Positions 21,262-33,251 of a stretch of 38,542 nucleotides of DNA are shown here, piece by piece (within the stretch, counting starts at the first letter, position 1; every line of letters begins with the position of its first letter). This DNA is from Amanita rubescens (taxonomy: Eukaryota > Basidiomycota > Agaricomycetes > Agaricales > Amanitaceae), in NCBI GenBank assembly GCA_015039365.1, contig WION01000505.1:1-38542 (forward strand), given 5' to 3'. The notes beneath the pieces are model-generated. The model did not search any database. It was given only the letters and a program-made list of their open reading frames with translations, and had not been told where the DNA came from. The translations under genes were made by a program, and so were the position numbers.

Positions 21262-23321
21262 ATGGCCGATCACCTGAGGCGGCTTGAGAGTATGTGAGTG
21301 ATTGCAAGACCGTACCATTGTACGCATAGATCTTGATTGGCGGGTAGATTCACCCTCACGCCCCAAAGGATGCGTATGATCGTCGAGGCTTTTAAGGAGG
21401 CACTCGAAACAGGACTTGAACAGCCTGGTCAGGTGGTGGTACGTCAAGCCTATCTGCGCAACTATCAGGGCGATGGCCGTCGAGGTCGCGCGACTCTACG
21501 CGCTACAAGCGAGTAGCGACCAACTACTGAATCTCTCCTTTAGCCTATGTTACCGACGTACGTGTTTGGATGGCCTACAGGAAATGAAATGGGTGAATTT
21601 CTGGCTATCGATCTGGGTACGTTCTACGAACTTCAAAGTGAATAATTCATCACTCCTTGTTACGAAGGTGGCACAAATCTCCGCGTCTGCTTGGTTAATA
21701 TTCAGGGTGAAGGAAAATTCGAGATTACTCAGTCAAAGTACCGCTTGACAGAGGAACAAAAGCAAGAGGAAGGTCAAAAACTGTTTGACTTCTGTGCGGA
21801 ATGTTTGAAGGTATTCATCGACACCAACTTTGCCGAGGAGAGCGCTTTAAAACCGGGGCAAGTCCTGCCGCTTGGGTTTACAGTCAGTCTTGAGCCAACC
21901 GAAACGGCCAAACGTTAGCTGACCCGTGCTCTAGTTTTCCTACCCTTGCTCGTGCGCTTCTCCCCTTATCCCTGAAGCAGAGCAAGTTCTCATTCATGTA
22001 TAGTCAGGAGCGAATCGACCATGGAAATCTTATTCGTTGGACCAAGGGTTTCGGAGCTCCCAATACGGAAGGTCACGATGTTGCTCAGATGCTGAGGGAC
22101 TCCATCGCAAAGCTCGTGCGTCTCCCTATCTTCATGTCCGTTGATCTATAATGATCTGTCATTGTTAAGAACCTTCCAGTGGAGTTAACTGCGCTCATAA
22201 ATGACACGACGGGCACTCTGATAGCTTCTCATTATGTGAATCCTAAAACAAAGATTGCCGTCATCTTTGGTACCGGTTGTAATGCGGCGTACATGGAGCA
22301 CATCAAGGAAATCCCGAAGATCAAGAATCTCGGCGTTTCAGAGGAGTTAGACATGGCTATCAACTGTGAATGGGTGAGAAAGTACAGCTTGCACAGTTAT
22401 TCACTGTCTTATATTGATATCGGATTTAGGGAGCCTTTGACTCCTTTGAACACGAGCATTTGCCGAGAACGAAGTATGACACGATGGTGGATCAAAACTC
22501 GAATAAACCTGACGAACAAGCTTTTGAAGTAAGAGCGATCTTAAAGGCCGTCTTAATTCCACCTCACCTTTTTTGCGTAGAAACTCATCGCTGGAAGATA
22601 CCTGGGCGAGATCCTGCGACTTATCATTTGCGAGCTTATTGACGAGGGTGTGCTGTTCCTGGGGCAGAACACCTACAAACTTGAAGTTCCGTACAGCTTT
22701 GACACGGCTTTCTTGTCTTTGATGGAGAGGTGAGTCATATAGTCATCGAGTCAGTAATATATTTATTTATTGCCAATATAGTGACCCTACTGATGAACTT
22801 CTTATGATCATCGGAATTTTCACACATTTCTTTGCCGTGGAAACAACTCTAGCTGAACGCCAATTTTTTCGTGCTTTGGCTAAGCTTATTGGTAGACGCG
22901 CAGCTCGCCTTAGCGCATGTGGGATTGCTGCTATTGTTAGCAAAATGGGATACCTTGACGAAGGCTGCTTGGTTGGTGCAGACGGTTCATTGTACAACGT
23001 AAGACATTGATCTGCCGCTTGACATCATCCCTGACTGTGGCGCAGAAATATCCTTCGTTCCCTGACAGAGTCCATGAAGGCCTGGTTGATATTTTTGGTG
23101 AGAGGGGCCGGTGAGTGTCATGCACTAGCTGTTCGCCCCTGTTCTGATCCGTCGGCAGGAATATTGTTACGCACCATGCTGAAGATGGTAGCGGAGTTGG
23201 AAGTGCGATCATCGCAGGTAAGTTGATGGTCTGTCCCCGAGTACGACATGACGCATTAATTCATGTTCTTTTAGCGATGACGAAGCTGAGAAAGGAAGCA
23301 GGAATTCACCCCGAGTTTTAG
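21262..23321 (+). CDS. Hexokinase-family sugar kinase, glucokinase-like
   Basis: Twelve exons: 21262-21293, 21348-21438, 21544-21616, 21668-21882, 21987-22115, 22170-22373, 22430-22528, 22581-22729, 22782-22998, 23046-23110, 23159-23217 and 23275-23321, 459 residues, all introns GT-AG. The ATP phosphate-binding loop LAIDLGGTNLRVC is at about residues 62-74. The sugar-binding segment includes WTKGF and LINDTTGT (catalytic Asp about 192). Later come IFGTGCNAAYMEHI, NCEWGAFDSF and the C-terminal EDGSGVGSAIIAAMTKLRKEAG. It phosphorylates glucose or other hexoses at C6 in the cytosol. The N-terminal FTLTPQRMRMIVEAF resembles the yeast Glk1 type slightly more than Hxk; which of the two it is remains open. 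The first exon is the least certain: acceptor and donor are good but the protein start is poorly conserved. Confidence 0.9.
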
Positions 23322-23622
23322 ATAACCGTATGATGATTGCTCCGAAAGATGTACTTTTAGCTTGCGACCTATGCAGAATATAGAAATAAATAATTCCTAG
23401 ACGCTGACCTGGGATCCTGGATCCGCGCATACAAGGACCTTTTAGGCAAATGCGCACGCGTCTGACTCACGCTGCACTGCGCTACGGCATCCTCATCCAC
23501 CACAGGGTAACATCTCGCCTCATTGCACCGACAAATTTTTTTTTCTAACCAACTCGAGGCAGATGGCCGTACTGCTCTTCCATGCATATAAGAACCATAA
23601 GTTACCGTCTTACAGCCAACAT

Positions 23623-24574
23623 ATGAACTCCTACTCCGCCGACATGGAACAAGGCGAAATTCGCGAATTTGCTCCCGCCCCTATCCTATCCTATGACTGG
23701 GACTACCGCCGCGGTGCCGGCGACGCGCCGCACCAAGACAAACTCGACTACGGCAGTGACGACGATTCGATTCGGTCGTCGAGGCCTTGCACACCCCCTG
23801 GTTTAACCATATCCGCTAGCGTGCCAGGTGCTCCCAGGCCGAAACCTCCACCTCGTACTGCGACGACTACGCCTGATTCTCCGAGTCCAGCACCTCAAAG
23901 CAGGTGGCCCAGAGCGTCTCTCACTAGTAGCGCGGCTAGCATGTATGGCACGGATGCCTCTGAGTCGCCGAGCATTGGGCGTGACGCGCGCGGCCCCACG
24001 CGTTGGACAATTCCTCCGGACGTGTACCGCAAAGCGGAAAGCGCGTTGGCGCGTTTAACAGCTATGTCCAAAGGGCCCGGCACATATAACGATCCTTCCG
24101 ATCGAGTACTAGCATCTGGCAGTGCCGAGGGTTTGCGCTATTCGCCGGAACAGGTAGCGGCACCTACCAGTAGCTATTGCTGTGCCACCACGCTGGTACC
24201 AGAAAAACACCGGGAACCGCCAAGGAGCCCTCGTAAGTCTCTTCTTCTTCTAGTCAGGCGTCTTATTAACGATACCTTCCTTTTTCATCGATATCTTTCG
24301 CGCTTGGACACACTTTATCAATTTGCTATGTATGCTGGGCCCTACTGTCCTAAACATGGATAAATGTGGATCTACATGACCATACCATCGTCATCGCGCG
24401 ATTTTCGCAACAGTGTCGCCGGAAGAGCTCGAGCGGGCTATCGGAATTATCGAAGACCTATTCATCGTCGACGGAGTTCCGCCGCACGTATTCATCCAGT
24501 GCGGCGTTTCGCCTGGAACGCTGTACCACGCGTTCAACCACCTTGGGCTCAAGCTTCCAGATGATTTTTGGTGA
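23623..24574 (+). CDS. Pro/Ser-rich protein of unknown function
   Basis: Two exons, 23623-24232 and 24414-24574, 256 residues; an in-frame ATG at 23563 would make 276. The N-terminal half is low-complexity and Pro/Ser/Thr-rich (PRPKPPPRTATTTP). The C-terminus is ordered: LSPEELERAIGIIEDLF, VDGVPPHVFIQCGVSPGTLY, then HAFNHLGLKLPDDFW and stop. The phase 1 junction restores the conserved-looking LSPEEL start. At 181 bases the intron is three times the usual length here and might hide another exon. I do not recognise the family. It faces ATP synthase gamma tail to tail, about 310 bases apart. Confidence 0.65.
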
Positions 24575-24885
24575 TGCTTCCTATTTGCCGTTTTCGCTTG
24601 TATCAATGTCCCCATGTAGCAATACGCTTGTACATTGTGTAATCACCCGTTGCATACTTTTTTTCTTCTTTTCGCTTCTGATGTCGGATTCTTTTATGTG
24701 ATTATGGCGCATGTTCATCATCATCATACTCGGGGAAAGGAAATGTGTTAGTTCCAATGCACGTGTAGTTCATCTTAGATGTGGCGTGGTCATAAGATCA
24801 ACGAGGGAATAAATCATCTATTGATGATAGCCAGTATCGTGTCTACAGCATTTTTGATTGCGTATTATATGCCCATGAACGACGC

Positions 24886-26085
24886 CTACAGAGCACTGGC
24901 ACCTGGAATGGGAATTGTTAGTCAATGTCTGACATGCGCTGAAAATAGAAAACGAACCCGTAATAATGTCAACCAGTTCGTTGGTAATCGCGGCCTGGCG
25001 ACCACGGTTGTACTTCATGGTCAGCGAGCCAATCATATCGGATGCATTTTTGGATGCATTGTCCATTGCATTGCGACTGTACAAGACTCGTCAATAGGGT
25101 GCTGCGCTACCAATTGCATAACACATACCGAGCACTCTGTTCGCAAGCATGACCCTCAACGAGAGCAGCGTAGACGGCGTTAGCGAGAGAGAATTCGAAC
25201 AAGTCCCTCGTAGCATCATCCTCGTTTTCGTAGGAGTTGAAACCACCTAACGACCCCCGTAAGCAAGACTTTAATCAAACAAAGTATGGCACCTACTGCT
25301 CTCCTTCAGAGCTTCCTCGCCCTTGACTTCGAGGATAGCGGGTTCGTAAGAAAGAGCAGACGCAAACTTGTTGTAAACGATGATAATAGAGTCAAACTTG
25401 ACACCGCTCTTGACGATCAAGTCTGCGACACCAGCAGCGTCAGCAAATGTAGGGATGTCACGACCGATTTGGTTGAAGGTAAGACGAAGGTTCTTAGGAA
25501 GGGCGCGAGAAAGTTGGCCCTTGGACTTGTCACCGACAATCATGATGGGGGATTCGGGATCGACATTGACGTCGTCCCTGCCGGCAAGAGGGGACTCGAC
25601 GTCGTGTGAGAGGGCGCGACGTGTGGCCTTTGAGACGGAAGAGTGGATACCACCGCAAAGACCCTTGTCGGACGAAATGACAACAAAAAGCTTGTTTGGA
25701 GAAGGCTTGTCAGAAGGAGCGTGTTGGAAGACCTCTGTAAGTATTTCATTGCTTAATGCATGGACTTGCGGTATGACACGAAAATCCACGCACCGGCGTT
25801 GGCAATACCGTATTCCTTTCCTGCTTGCATGGCGCGCTGCGCCTTTGCCAGCTTTGTCGATGCAATCATTTTCATGGACTAGCACGGCTCGTCAGTGTCT
25901 ATTCCATGGCATTGGTAATCCCGACGGACCTTTGTGATCTTCTCTATGTTCCGAACGGACTTGAGACGTAGCTCAATTTCTCGGAGTGTGGCCATGTTTC
26001 TGGCACTGTTCGGCGCAGCACCGAGTGCCCTTGGCTGGGCAGCGGCGCGTGCAAGGGCACCACGGGCGAGGATGGTCGACGACAT
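24886..26085 (-). CDS. ATP3: ATP synthase subunit gamma, mitochondrial
   Basis: Six exons, 26085-25930, 25878-25794, 25734-25297, 25246-25129, 25076-24958 and 24902-24886, 310 residues, introns 50-59 bases, all GT-AG. The N-terminus ([19 protein letters not shown]) is an Arg/Ala-rich mitochondrial targeting signal, followed by the family start [20 protein letters not shown] and [14 protein letters not shown]. The middle has [17 protein letters not shown]. The C-terminal helix is [19 protein letters not shown] and [19 protein letters not shown], the rotor shaft that turns inside the alpha/beta head of F1. The last exon encodes only the tail ASAL and the stop. It shares a very short divergent promoter with eIF2 beta. 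Confidence 0.95.
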
Positions 26086-26214
26086 GAACTACTTTTCTCG
26101 GGCGCGCTCGGAATTTGCCAGCTTCAACTTGCGATTCCCACGATGTGACGTGATTATCTGACGTAATGTCACAAGAGATAATCGGGCAAGCGGCAGATCG
26201 ACTCAGCAGCAACG
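26086..26214. promoter_or_regulatory. Divergent promoter between ATP3 and SUI3
   Basis: Only 129 bases separate the two start codons, so both 5' UTRs and the promoter elements must lie here or overlap. A short inverted motif, 'tgacgtgattatctgacgtaa', near 26145-26165 contains two TGACGT(A/G) sites, the core of a CREB/ATF-type bZIP site. No TATA box is visible. Confidence 0.5.
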
Positions 26215-27530
26215 ATGGCAGAGCCACTTTTTGACCCGTCCTTAAAGAAACGCAAGAAGAAAATCGTCGCGTTTGAGGACCCACTAGGCGCAGATGCTGA
26301 CCCAACAGCTCCGGCACCAGAGTCCATAGACAACACTACACTCAATGGAGATGCAGTAGATCTCGGTCCCACTACAACCCATGAACGCATGAAGCAGTCG
26401 CTGGGTGAGGCGGAGAAGAAGAATGAAGACGACGAATTCAAAGCTCTGTTCGGAGATCTGAAAAAGAAGAAGAAGAAAAGGGAAATTCCAATGGATCTCG
26501 TGGGTGTCTGAGTTAAACTCATATTCAATGTCTGACTGAACAACGCAGGGTGAAGAGCCATCCGGAACGGCAACGCCTCCCGTGGAAGGAGCGCCTGCAC
26601 CAGGCATCACCGCCGATGATCTTGACTTTTCAGATATCAAAAAGAAGAAAAAGTCAAGCAAGAAAAAGCCTACATTTGATCTTAAGGAATTTGAGAAGGA
26701 ACTAAACCAGTCGAAGTCTAAGTCCTCAGGTGCAGATGGTGCCGGAGCAGATGAGGAAGACGAAGGAGAGGGGTTCGGAGAGAATAACTTTGAGGAAATT
26801 GACGAGGCCGAGTTGGGCGAGAATCCATTTGCGCGTGCAGCGGATGCACCTGTTGGTGTGGATGCTGGAAATGAGGCATGGCTAAAAAGCGACCGCGATT
26901 ACACCTATTCAGAGGTAAGAGTCAGCAAGTTTCTCTATACATTGTTACTGATCCATGCATGCAGCTCTTGACACGATTTTATGGACAATTGCATGCAGCC
27001 AACCCGGCCCTTTTATCATCAACGTCAGGCAAGCGATACACGATTGCACCTCCTTCAATCCACAGAGAAGGAAACAAGAAGACAATCTTTGCTAATATTG
27101 CTGACATTTGTAAACGGATGCATCGGCAGGCAAGCCATCAGAAAATCTAACATGCTGGGAATGTCTAATTTTTTTAACAGCCGGAACATGTCATCCAGTA
27201 CCTATTTGCTGAAATGGGTACAACCGGTAGCGTTGATGGATCCAGCCGGCTGGTGATCAAAGGCCGTTTCCAGCAAAAACAGGTCGAGAACGTTCTCAGA
27301 CGCTATATCGGTGCGCTGATTTGATATTTGATGGAAACATGAAGCTTATTGGTAGGACAGTTGAATATGTCACTTGTAAAACATGCAAGTCACCAGATAC
27401 GCTTCTCACGAAGGAAAACCGTATCTTTTTCATGGCCTGCGAGTCGTGCGGCAGTAGACGTAGTGTCAATGCGATCAAGAGTGGGTATCTGGCACAAGTC
27501 GGGAAGCGGAGCAAAAACAAGACAGGATAG
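26215..27530 (+). CDS. SUI3: Translation initiation factor eIF2, beta subunit
   Basis: Five exons, 26215-26499, 26549-26914, 26965-27129, 27181-27310 and 27361-27530, 371 residues. Three Lys-rich boxes lie in the N-terminal half (KKRKKK, KKKKKKR and [10 protein letters not shown]), as in eIF2 beta, where they bind eIF5 and eIF2B epsilon. The folded domain contains [40 protein letters not shown] sequence and [22 protein letters not shown]2-C2 zinc finger follows (Cys 321, 324, 342, 345: CKTC ... CESCG). The third intron, 27130-27180, starts with GC, not GT (CAG|GCAAGC); no GT alternative keeps the frame. The factor delivers Met-tRNAi to the 40S subunit. Confidence 0.95.
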
Positions 27531-27701
27531 TGTACTATACTACATTGTAGCCCGGAGATAATGAGGGAGTTCCCATGATGTCTAAGACATATTCAAGGAT
27601 TGGGGCGAACGTGCCTTTTGTTCAGCGGATGTTTTTCTTGTAACTACTCCTCGCTACCAGATAACGTACTTTTGCTTTGGACACAGCGCTTCATCTCACT
27701 C

Positions 27702-30528
27702 ATGCGTTTCCGCACACTCGAAATTCGCTGGCACGACAGCAAACCCATCTCAACCTGTGACTTTCAACCCGCACCATTTAAAAAAGCGCGCCCACCAGTT
27801 GGACAGGAGAAGAATTACGCCGCTCACGCGTACAGGTTTGCGACGGGTGGAGAGGACAATCATGTCCGGGTGCGTAGTCCTTTTCAGCTAAGATGAATCT
27901 GATTTATTCTCTTGTCTAGCTATGGATGGTACACCCCAATATCCGTCCTTCTGCTTTGGTCGAAGAGGATGAATCCGCTGCAGCGGGAGGTCCGCGACCA
28001 CCCCGCGTCGAATACCTCGCAACACTCAGTCGACACTCAGCTGCGGTAAACGTTGTGCGATTCTCTCCGAACGGTATGTCTTGCGTTCTTATAATGTGCT
28101 AAACAAGAGGTTGTGATATTTCCAGGTGATTTAATTGCCTCTGCGGGCGATGGTGAGGCATATATTTCTTTGTCTGCGGCTTGATATCTGACGCGTTTTG
28201 TGCGCCTAGATGGAATGATTATCATCTGGGCACCGTCCGCCAATCCGCAGCCAACTACCTATGGCAGTGATTTGACTCCAGATGAGCTACAATATGAAAA
28301 GGAGTATTGGAAGCCAAGAACTTCATTCAGGTATGGCGGCTTTTTTTGCCTTCCCCTCCTTGTTCTTACGCATTGTCAGATGCACTACCATGCAAGTCTA
28401 TGACCTGGCATGGAGTCCAACAGGAGAATACATAATTGCAGGAAGCACTGATAATACCGCTCGTGTATTTGCCGCTGCAGATGGTGTGTTACACTTTCAC
28501 GTAAATGTCATAGCGCTATACATCTTGCTCCAGGAAAATGCGTTTGCGAAATTGCCGAGCATACTCACTTTGTTCAGGGTGTTGCTTGGGATCCCCTCAA
28601 CGAGTATATTGCCACGCAGAGCAGCGACCGCTCTATGCACATCTACCACATTTCTACGAAAAATGGCGTTTTTGAAGCCCATGCCGTAGGACGCAATGCC
28701 CGTATGGCCCACAGGCACAGTCGAGCTCCTAGTGTTCACAATCATAACGGTGGTTCAAGAACGAGACATGGTAGCTCGCCACGTCCTCCCATGCTAAGAT
28801 GGGAATCCAACTCTGCCATGAGCGATGCAGAGAGCGATAGAGATGACATCTTTGGCTCAGCCAAAGATATTATCGCACCCCTCACGCCTACCACCTCAGT
28901 TGCCAGTACACCTTCTACCGCGCCTAGCGCTTTCATGTTCCCTCCCCCCTCTGTGGTACCTTCTGCAAGCAACTCTTCAGCTCCGGCTTCTGTTGTTAGC
29001 AACAATCCGTCCTCACGCCGGTCCTCTTTCAGTGGATCGAACGCACCTTCGTCTCCACAGGTCCCTAATCCATATGGCAGATATGGCCGTTCTCCATCTC
29101 CCATGCCTCCTCTCCCCGCGATACGCACACCATTGACGCCACCGATAGGCAACATAAGATTATACGGAGACGAGAGTTTCACCAATTTCTTCAGACGCTT
29201 GACTTTCAGTCCCGACGGAGGCTTGCTGTTGACACCCGCTGGCCAATTTGAAGATCCCTCTGTGATCGTCCCTCCTCAACCAGTTGACATCGAAACCGCC
29301 ACTCCAACAAGGGGTCGAAAGGGAAGACAATCATCAGTCTGTGACTCTCAATCTCAGCCTGGCTCCAATTCTTGCGTATACATCTATTCGCGAGCAAACT
29401 TTGCACGTCCCCCGATTGCGCAGCTGCCTGGACACAAGAAAGCAAGCGTGGCTGTGCGCTTTTCACCTGTCTTATATGAGCTGAGGAGTGGAGTTGTTGG
29501 CCCTGCTCCTTCCACTGGTGAACACGAAACCAAGACACACTCGCACGAAAGTGGGAAAGCCGGTGTCATCGAGAAGGGTGTTGAGGGTAGCATTGACCTT
29601 GATATCGCTGGGCCTACTATTCCATCTGGGTCTTCAGTGACGATATCACCCGTCGTGAGCCAGCGTAGTCCTCAGAAGCGGAGAGCTAGTTCACAAACGC
29701 CTATTATGGAGCCAGCGCCTCGTCGGCATGTTGGTGAAGGGAGTTCGATAATGATGTCGCCGACGTTGCCACCTGCGGACGCGAAGCCTCCAACTCCAGC
29801 TGCGTCCAAGCCTCCGACGCCTGCACCCTCCATTGTGGGGGCTAGCTCTCATACTAGCACGGCCAGCACAGGATCGGTCTTTGCTTCGCCGTATAGGATG
29901 TTGTTCGCTGTTGTGACCATGGACACGCTCACCATCTATGACACGCAACAGTCCACCCCATTCTGTTTATTGACAAAATTACATTATGACGAGTTTACTG
30001 ACGTGAGCTGGTGAGTTCCATCCTTAAACTTTTATACACCTACGAACATTCAATGGCGCAAACAGGTCCCCTGATGGACAATGCCTCATGCTCTCATCTC
30101 GAGATGGATACTGTACTCTTGTCATCTTTGACGATATCATTCCAGCTCACCATACACAACAACACGCATTGCAGCTACAATCCATCGCTCATAATCTCTC
30201 TCTTCCGCTTACATCTCACCATGGGCAACAGCAGAGTGGCACTTCTACGGCACCCTCCCATTCACCAATCATCACGCCGGTATTTAATATAGCGCCTACC
30301 GTTCCCAAGAAACGTGGTGGAGAGCCGCCACTGACGCCCGCTGCAAGCACGGACGGGAACGAGTTAACTAGTGCCGTTGCGTCGTCAGCTACTGCTCGAA
30401 CATCGGAGGTTGCACCTCCAAGCAACAACAGCGACAACAAGGGGAAAGACGGCGAAGAAAAACCGGCCGAACCTCCCAAGAAAAAACGCCGTGTTCAGTT
30501 GACAAAGGTCGGCGATCTCGGGTCTTGA
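27702..30528 (+). CDS. CAC2: Chromatin assembly factor 1 subunit B (WD40, p60/Cac2)
   Basis: Seven exons, 27702-27869, 27920-28073, 28126-28152, 28210-28330, 28380-28483, 28534-30010 and 30066-30528, 837 residues. It opens with MRFRTLEIRWHDSKPIST, the family signature, followed by WD40 units with ATGGEDNHVRLWMV, RHSAAVNVVRFSPNGDLIAS, VYDLAWSPTGEYIIAGSTDN and VQGVAWDPLNEYIATQSSDR. Later blades include FRRLTFSPDGGLLLTPAGQF and FTDVSWSPDGQCLMLSSRDG. Two long low-complexity inserts, about residues 245-405 and 505-640, split the propeller. A nuclear signal PPKKKRRV sits near the end. CAF-1 places H3-H4 on newly replicated DNA with PCNA. Exon 3 is only 27 bases. It lies 171 bases after eIF2 beta. 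Confidence 0.92.
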
Positions 30529-30886
30529 AACTGCCAACCGTCGTCAAGCCCGTCCACGTCAAATAACTGGACATTTCCGGGAATCCAGCGATCGAAATGT
30601 ATATATAGCTATCATAACGCGTGTATCGTGTATATATCTGCACCTCAACTGGTTCCATTCTGCCCAGTATGTTACCTAGGCCTGGACTAGCATACTTTAC
30701 CTATTCTCTTCCCTCGAGTCCTTGTTCTTGATCCAAATTGGCGTATGTTATCCAATCTACTAATAATAATAATCACCATCTTGTACAACATGTATGTAGA
30801 AGACTCTTTTCTTGGTCAAACTCTGCAATACACCAAAAATGGGCTAATGTAAACATCGATAAAGATGGGTGGATAGGTAAAGAAGG

Positions 30887-32911
30887 CTATCGTGTAAGTG
30901 TACTGACAGTCAGCGTGCTGCCCCCTGGATTCCACCTTCTCTCGCTCCCGTTCAGAATAGATCCTGACGAGGCCTCGTCTCCATTCGGAGGCGACGACAT
31001 CCGCGAACGCCCCATTATGACATCTAAATCGTTCATCACCTTTCGCAGTATTTTTGTTAGATGAGCAAGGCCAGTTTGTTGCTCTGCAAGGATCTGCAAA
31101 AAGGAGAACTTGGTTCAGTTATTCAACATTTATGAGACGTTCCTTCCCGTACCTGAGCAATTTGCGCCATTCCCTCTTCATCTACCACTGCCCACTCTCC
31201 ATTACTATTTACACTTTTTCCGCCTTCCCTCGAGGCATTGATGGCGCCTAGCAGAGCCCACAGCTCGTTCAACTTGGCTTTCAACCGTTGTCTGCGCGTC
31301 TCCTCTTCAATTTCTTCCACCCTCCCCCTCAACTGCTCTTCTTCCGGCCGTATTGACGACGAACGCAGCGCGGGTATAAGCAAGTGCAGATGCTGAATGA
31401 ACATCATCAACCGTTGCTGGATCTGCGTCTGTTGTGCTGAAGCACGATGTAGCCGCGGAACGTTGGATAGCGTGTGCTGTTCATTCAGCGCATCTATGCG
31501 TCCCTTGAGATCTTTTACTTGCATTTGGTGTTTTTCAGCTTGTCTTGTTTGGGCTTCGACGCGTTCACGCAGGTCGTTGAACCCGACAGCGATAACAGGT
31601 ACAAGGCTACATATTGTCAATGACTTTGTTGATAAATCGCGCGAAAAGATAACACACCATGATGGATCCGGATTTTCTCTCACCGCTTTGTTCCACATCG
31701 GATCGGTCACATTCGATGGTCGGCCATATAGATGAACTTGGCTTGGATCAACGAGATTATAGAAATTGTACTAGTTGAAGCAATGATGAGTCTCAAGCTT
31801 CCGGGAGAGCATGATATACACGTACCTGGAAACGACATTGAGGAGACTGAGGGTTCCAAGATTCTTTGATAGTCATCAGCTTTTGTAACAACCGTTGCGA
31901 TTGCAGTTGGGCGTCAAACTGTTGCTGGGCTGTCACGCTGGCTGTCCGCCCTAGTGCGTTTGTGGTGAGCGTACTTGTCCCGAGCCCACCGCCTCCACCA
32001 AACAAAGATCCGCCAGTAGTGGTGCCAAAGAGCCCCATGCGTTGTTGTTGTTGCTGTTGCTGTTGCTGCTGCTGCTGCTGCTGCTGTTGCTGTTGTTGCT
32101 GTTGTTGCTGTTGCTGTTGCTGCTGTGTCCCCTGGCCAAAGAGTCCCATGCTGGTCATGGCGGGAGCAGGTCCAGTAGAACCAAATAATGAACCTGCAGG
32201 TTTACTGCCGAATAGGCCCCCTCCGCTAGTTGTTGATGAGCCAAAAGGTCCTCCAGTAGCTGGCTGCTGCTGTGCAGTGCTCCCAAACAAGCCGCCTGTT
32301 GTCGACGGTTGCTGCTGTTGGGTCGTACTGCCAAATAGACCACCAGCGGTGGGCTGCTGCTGGGCCGTAGAAGCACCGAACATACCCCCGCCCGTAGAAG
32401 GTTGCTGTTGTTGCATGGTGTTCACAAACAGGCCGCCACCGGTAGTGGCAGGTTGCTGAGTCGTACTACCAAATAAACCGCCCGTTGTCGATGGCTGCTG
32501 CTGCTGTGTTGTGCTTCCGAACATACTGCCTCCAATAGCAGGCTGTTGCTGTTGCTGTTGTGTCGTGCTTCCAAAATGTCCACCGGACGCAGGCTGTTGT
32601 TGCGTCATACTGCTACCAAATAATCCTGTACTGCTCGTTGAAGGTTGCGTCGTACTTCCAAACAAACCACCTGAGGGTTGCTGCTGCTGTTGCGTTTGGC
32701 CAAATAAATTTGTGCCAGAACTTGGCTGTTGCTGCTGCTGACCGCTTCCAAATGGCCCGCCGCTGCTGGTACTACCTGTCGTCGAGGATCCAAAGAGGCC
32801 AGCACCAGAAATTGAACTTCCTTGCGTATTTCCGAAAAGAGACGGCGTGGATTGCTGTGGCTGCTGTTGACTGCCACCAAAGAGCGACGGTTGGCCTGAA
32901 CCACTAAACAT
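30887..32911 (-). CDS. NUP57: FG nucleoporin of the Nup54/Nup57 type
   Basis: Four exons, 32911-31826, 31770-31658, 31606-31153 and 31093-30887, 619 residues. About the first 290 residues are GLFG/FGS repeats with Gln-rich spacers, ending in an uninterrupted run of 28 Gln (codons at 32125-32042, mixed CAG and CAA). The second part has [36 protein letters not shown], then long heptad-rich helices ([38 protein letters not shown]). These are the Nup54/57 features that form the central-channel coiled-coil trimer with Nup62/Nsp1 and Nup58/Nup49. An in-frame ATG at 32953 would add 14 residues; the inner start MFSGSG is preferred. It converges with CAC2. Confidence 0.9.
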
Positions 32912-33251
32912 ATTTCCTCGGTGTGAATCAAAAACAAAATCTGTACAAGACATGAGGTTTTCTAGATTTCCTCGACAAAATCACGTACGGTATCCCAATG
33001 TTACGAGTTAGATAGTGAGGCGAAATGAACGCCTGCTCGACGCGCCTGGTTTAGACGCGTGAATGGGCATTGTTGTATTCACAAGCCAATGACAAACAAG
33101 AAGAACCAATCAGGGCGCTTGTCCCGCATTTCTCATCAATATTGCAGTAATGCTACATGCTTAGGCAGGGCATCCCAAACTTAAATGACGTGATGTATAG
33201 AGAAGTATGAGCACGACATGTTTTATATAGCTCAACGAGAAAAAAATATGC

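Noticed and set aside
24779..25183. Plus-strand frame of 134 codons
   Set aside because: It is antisense to the last exons of ATP synthase gamma.
25286..25937. Long plus-strand frames
   Set aside because: They lie opposite exons 1 to 3 of ATP synthase gamma, which has full family conservation on the minus strand.
28742..29185. Minus-strand frame of 147 codons
   Set aside because: It is the shadow of the Ser/Pro-rich insert of the CAF-1 subunit.
31866..32459. Plus-strand frame of 197 codons very rich in Cys and Pro
   Set aside because: It is the antisense of the nucleoporin's Gln-rich FG repeats; poly-Cys is only the complement of CAG/CAA codons.
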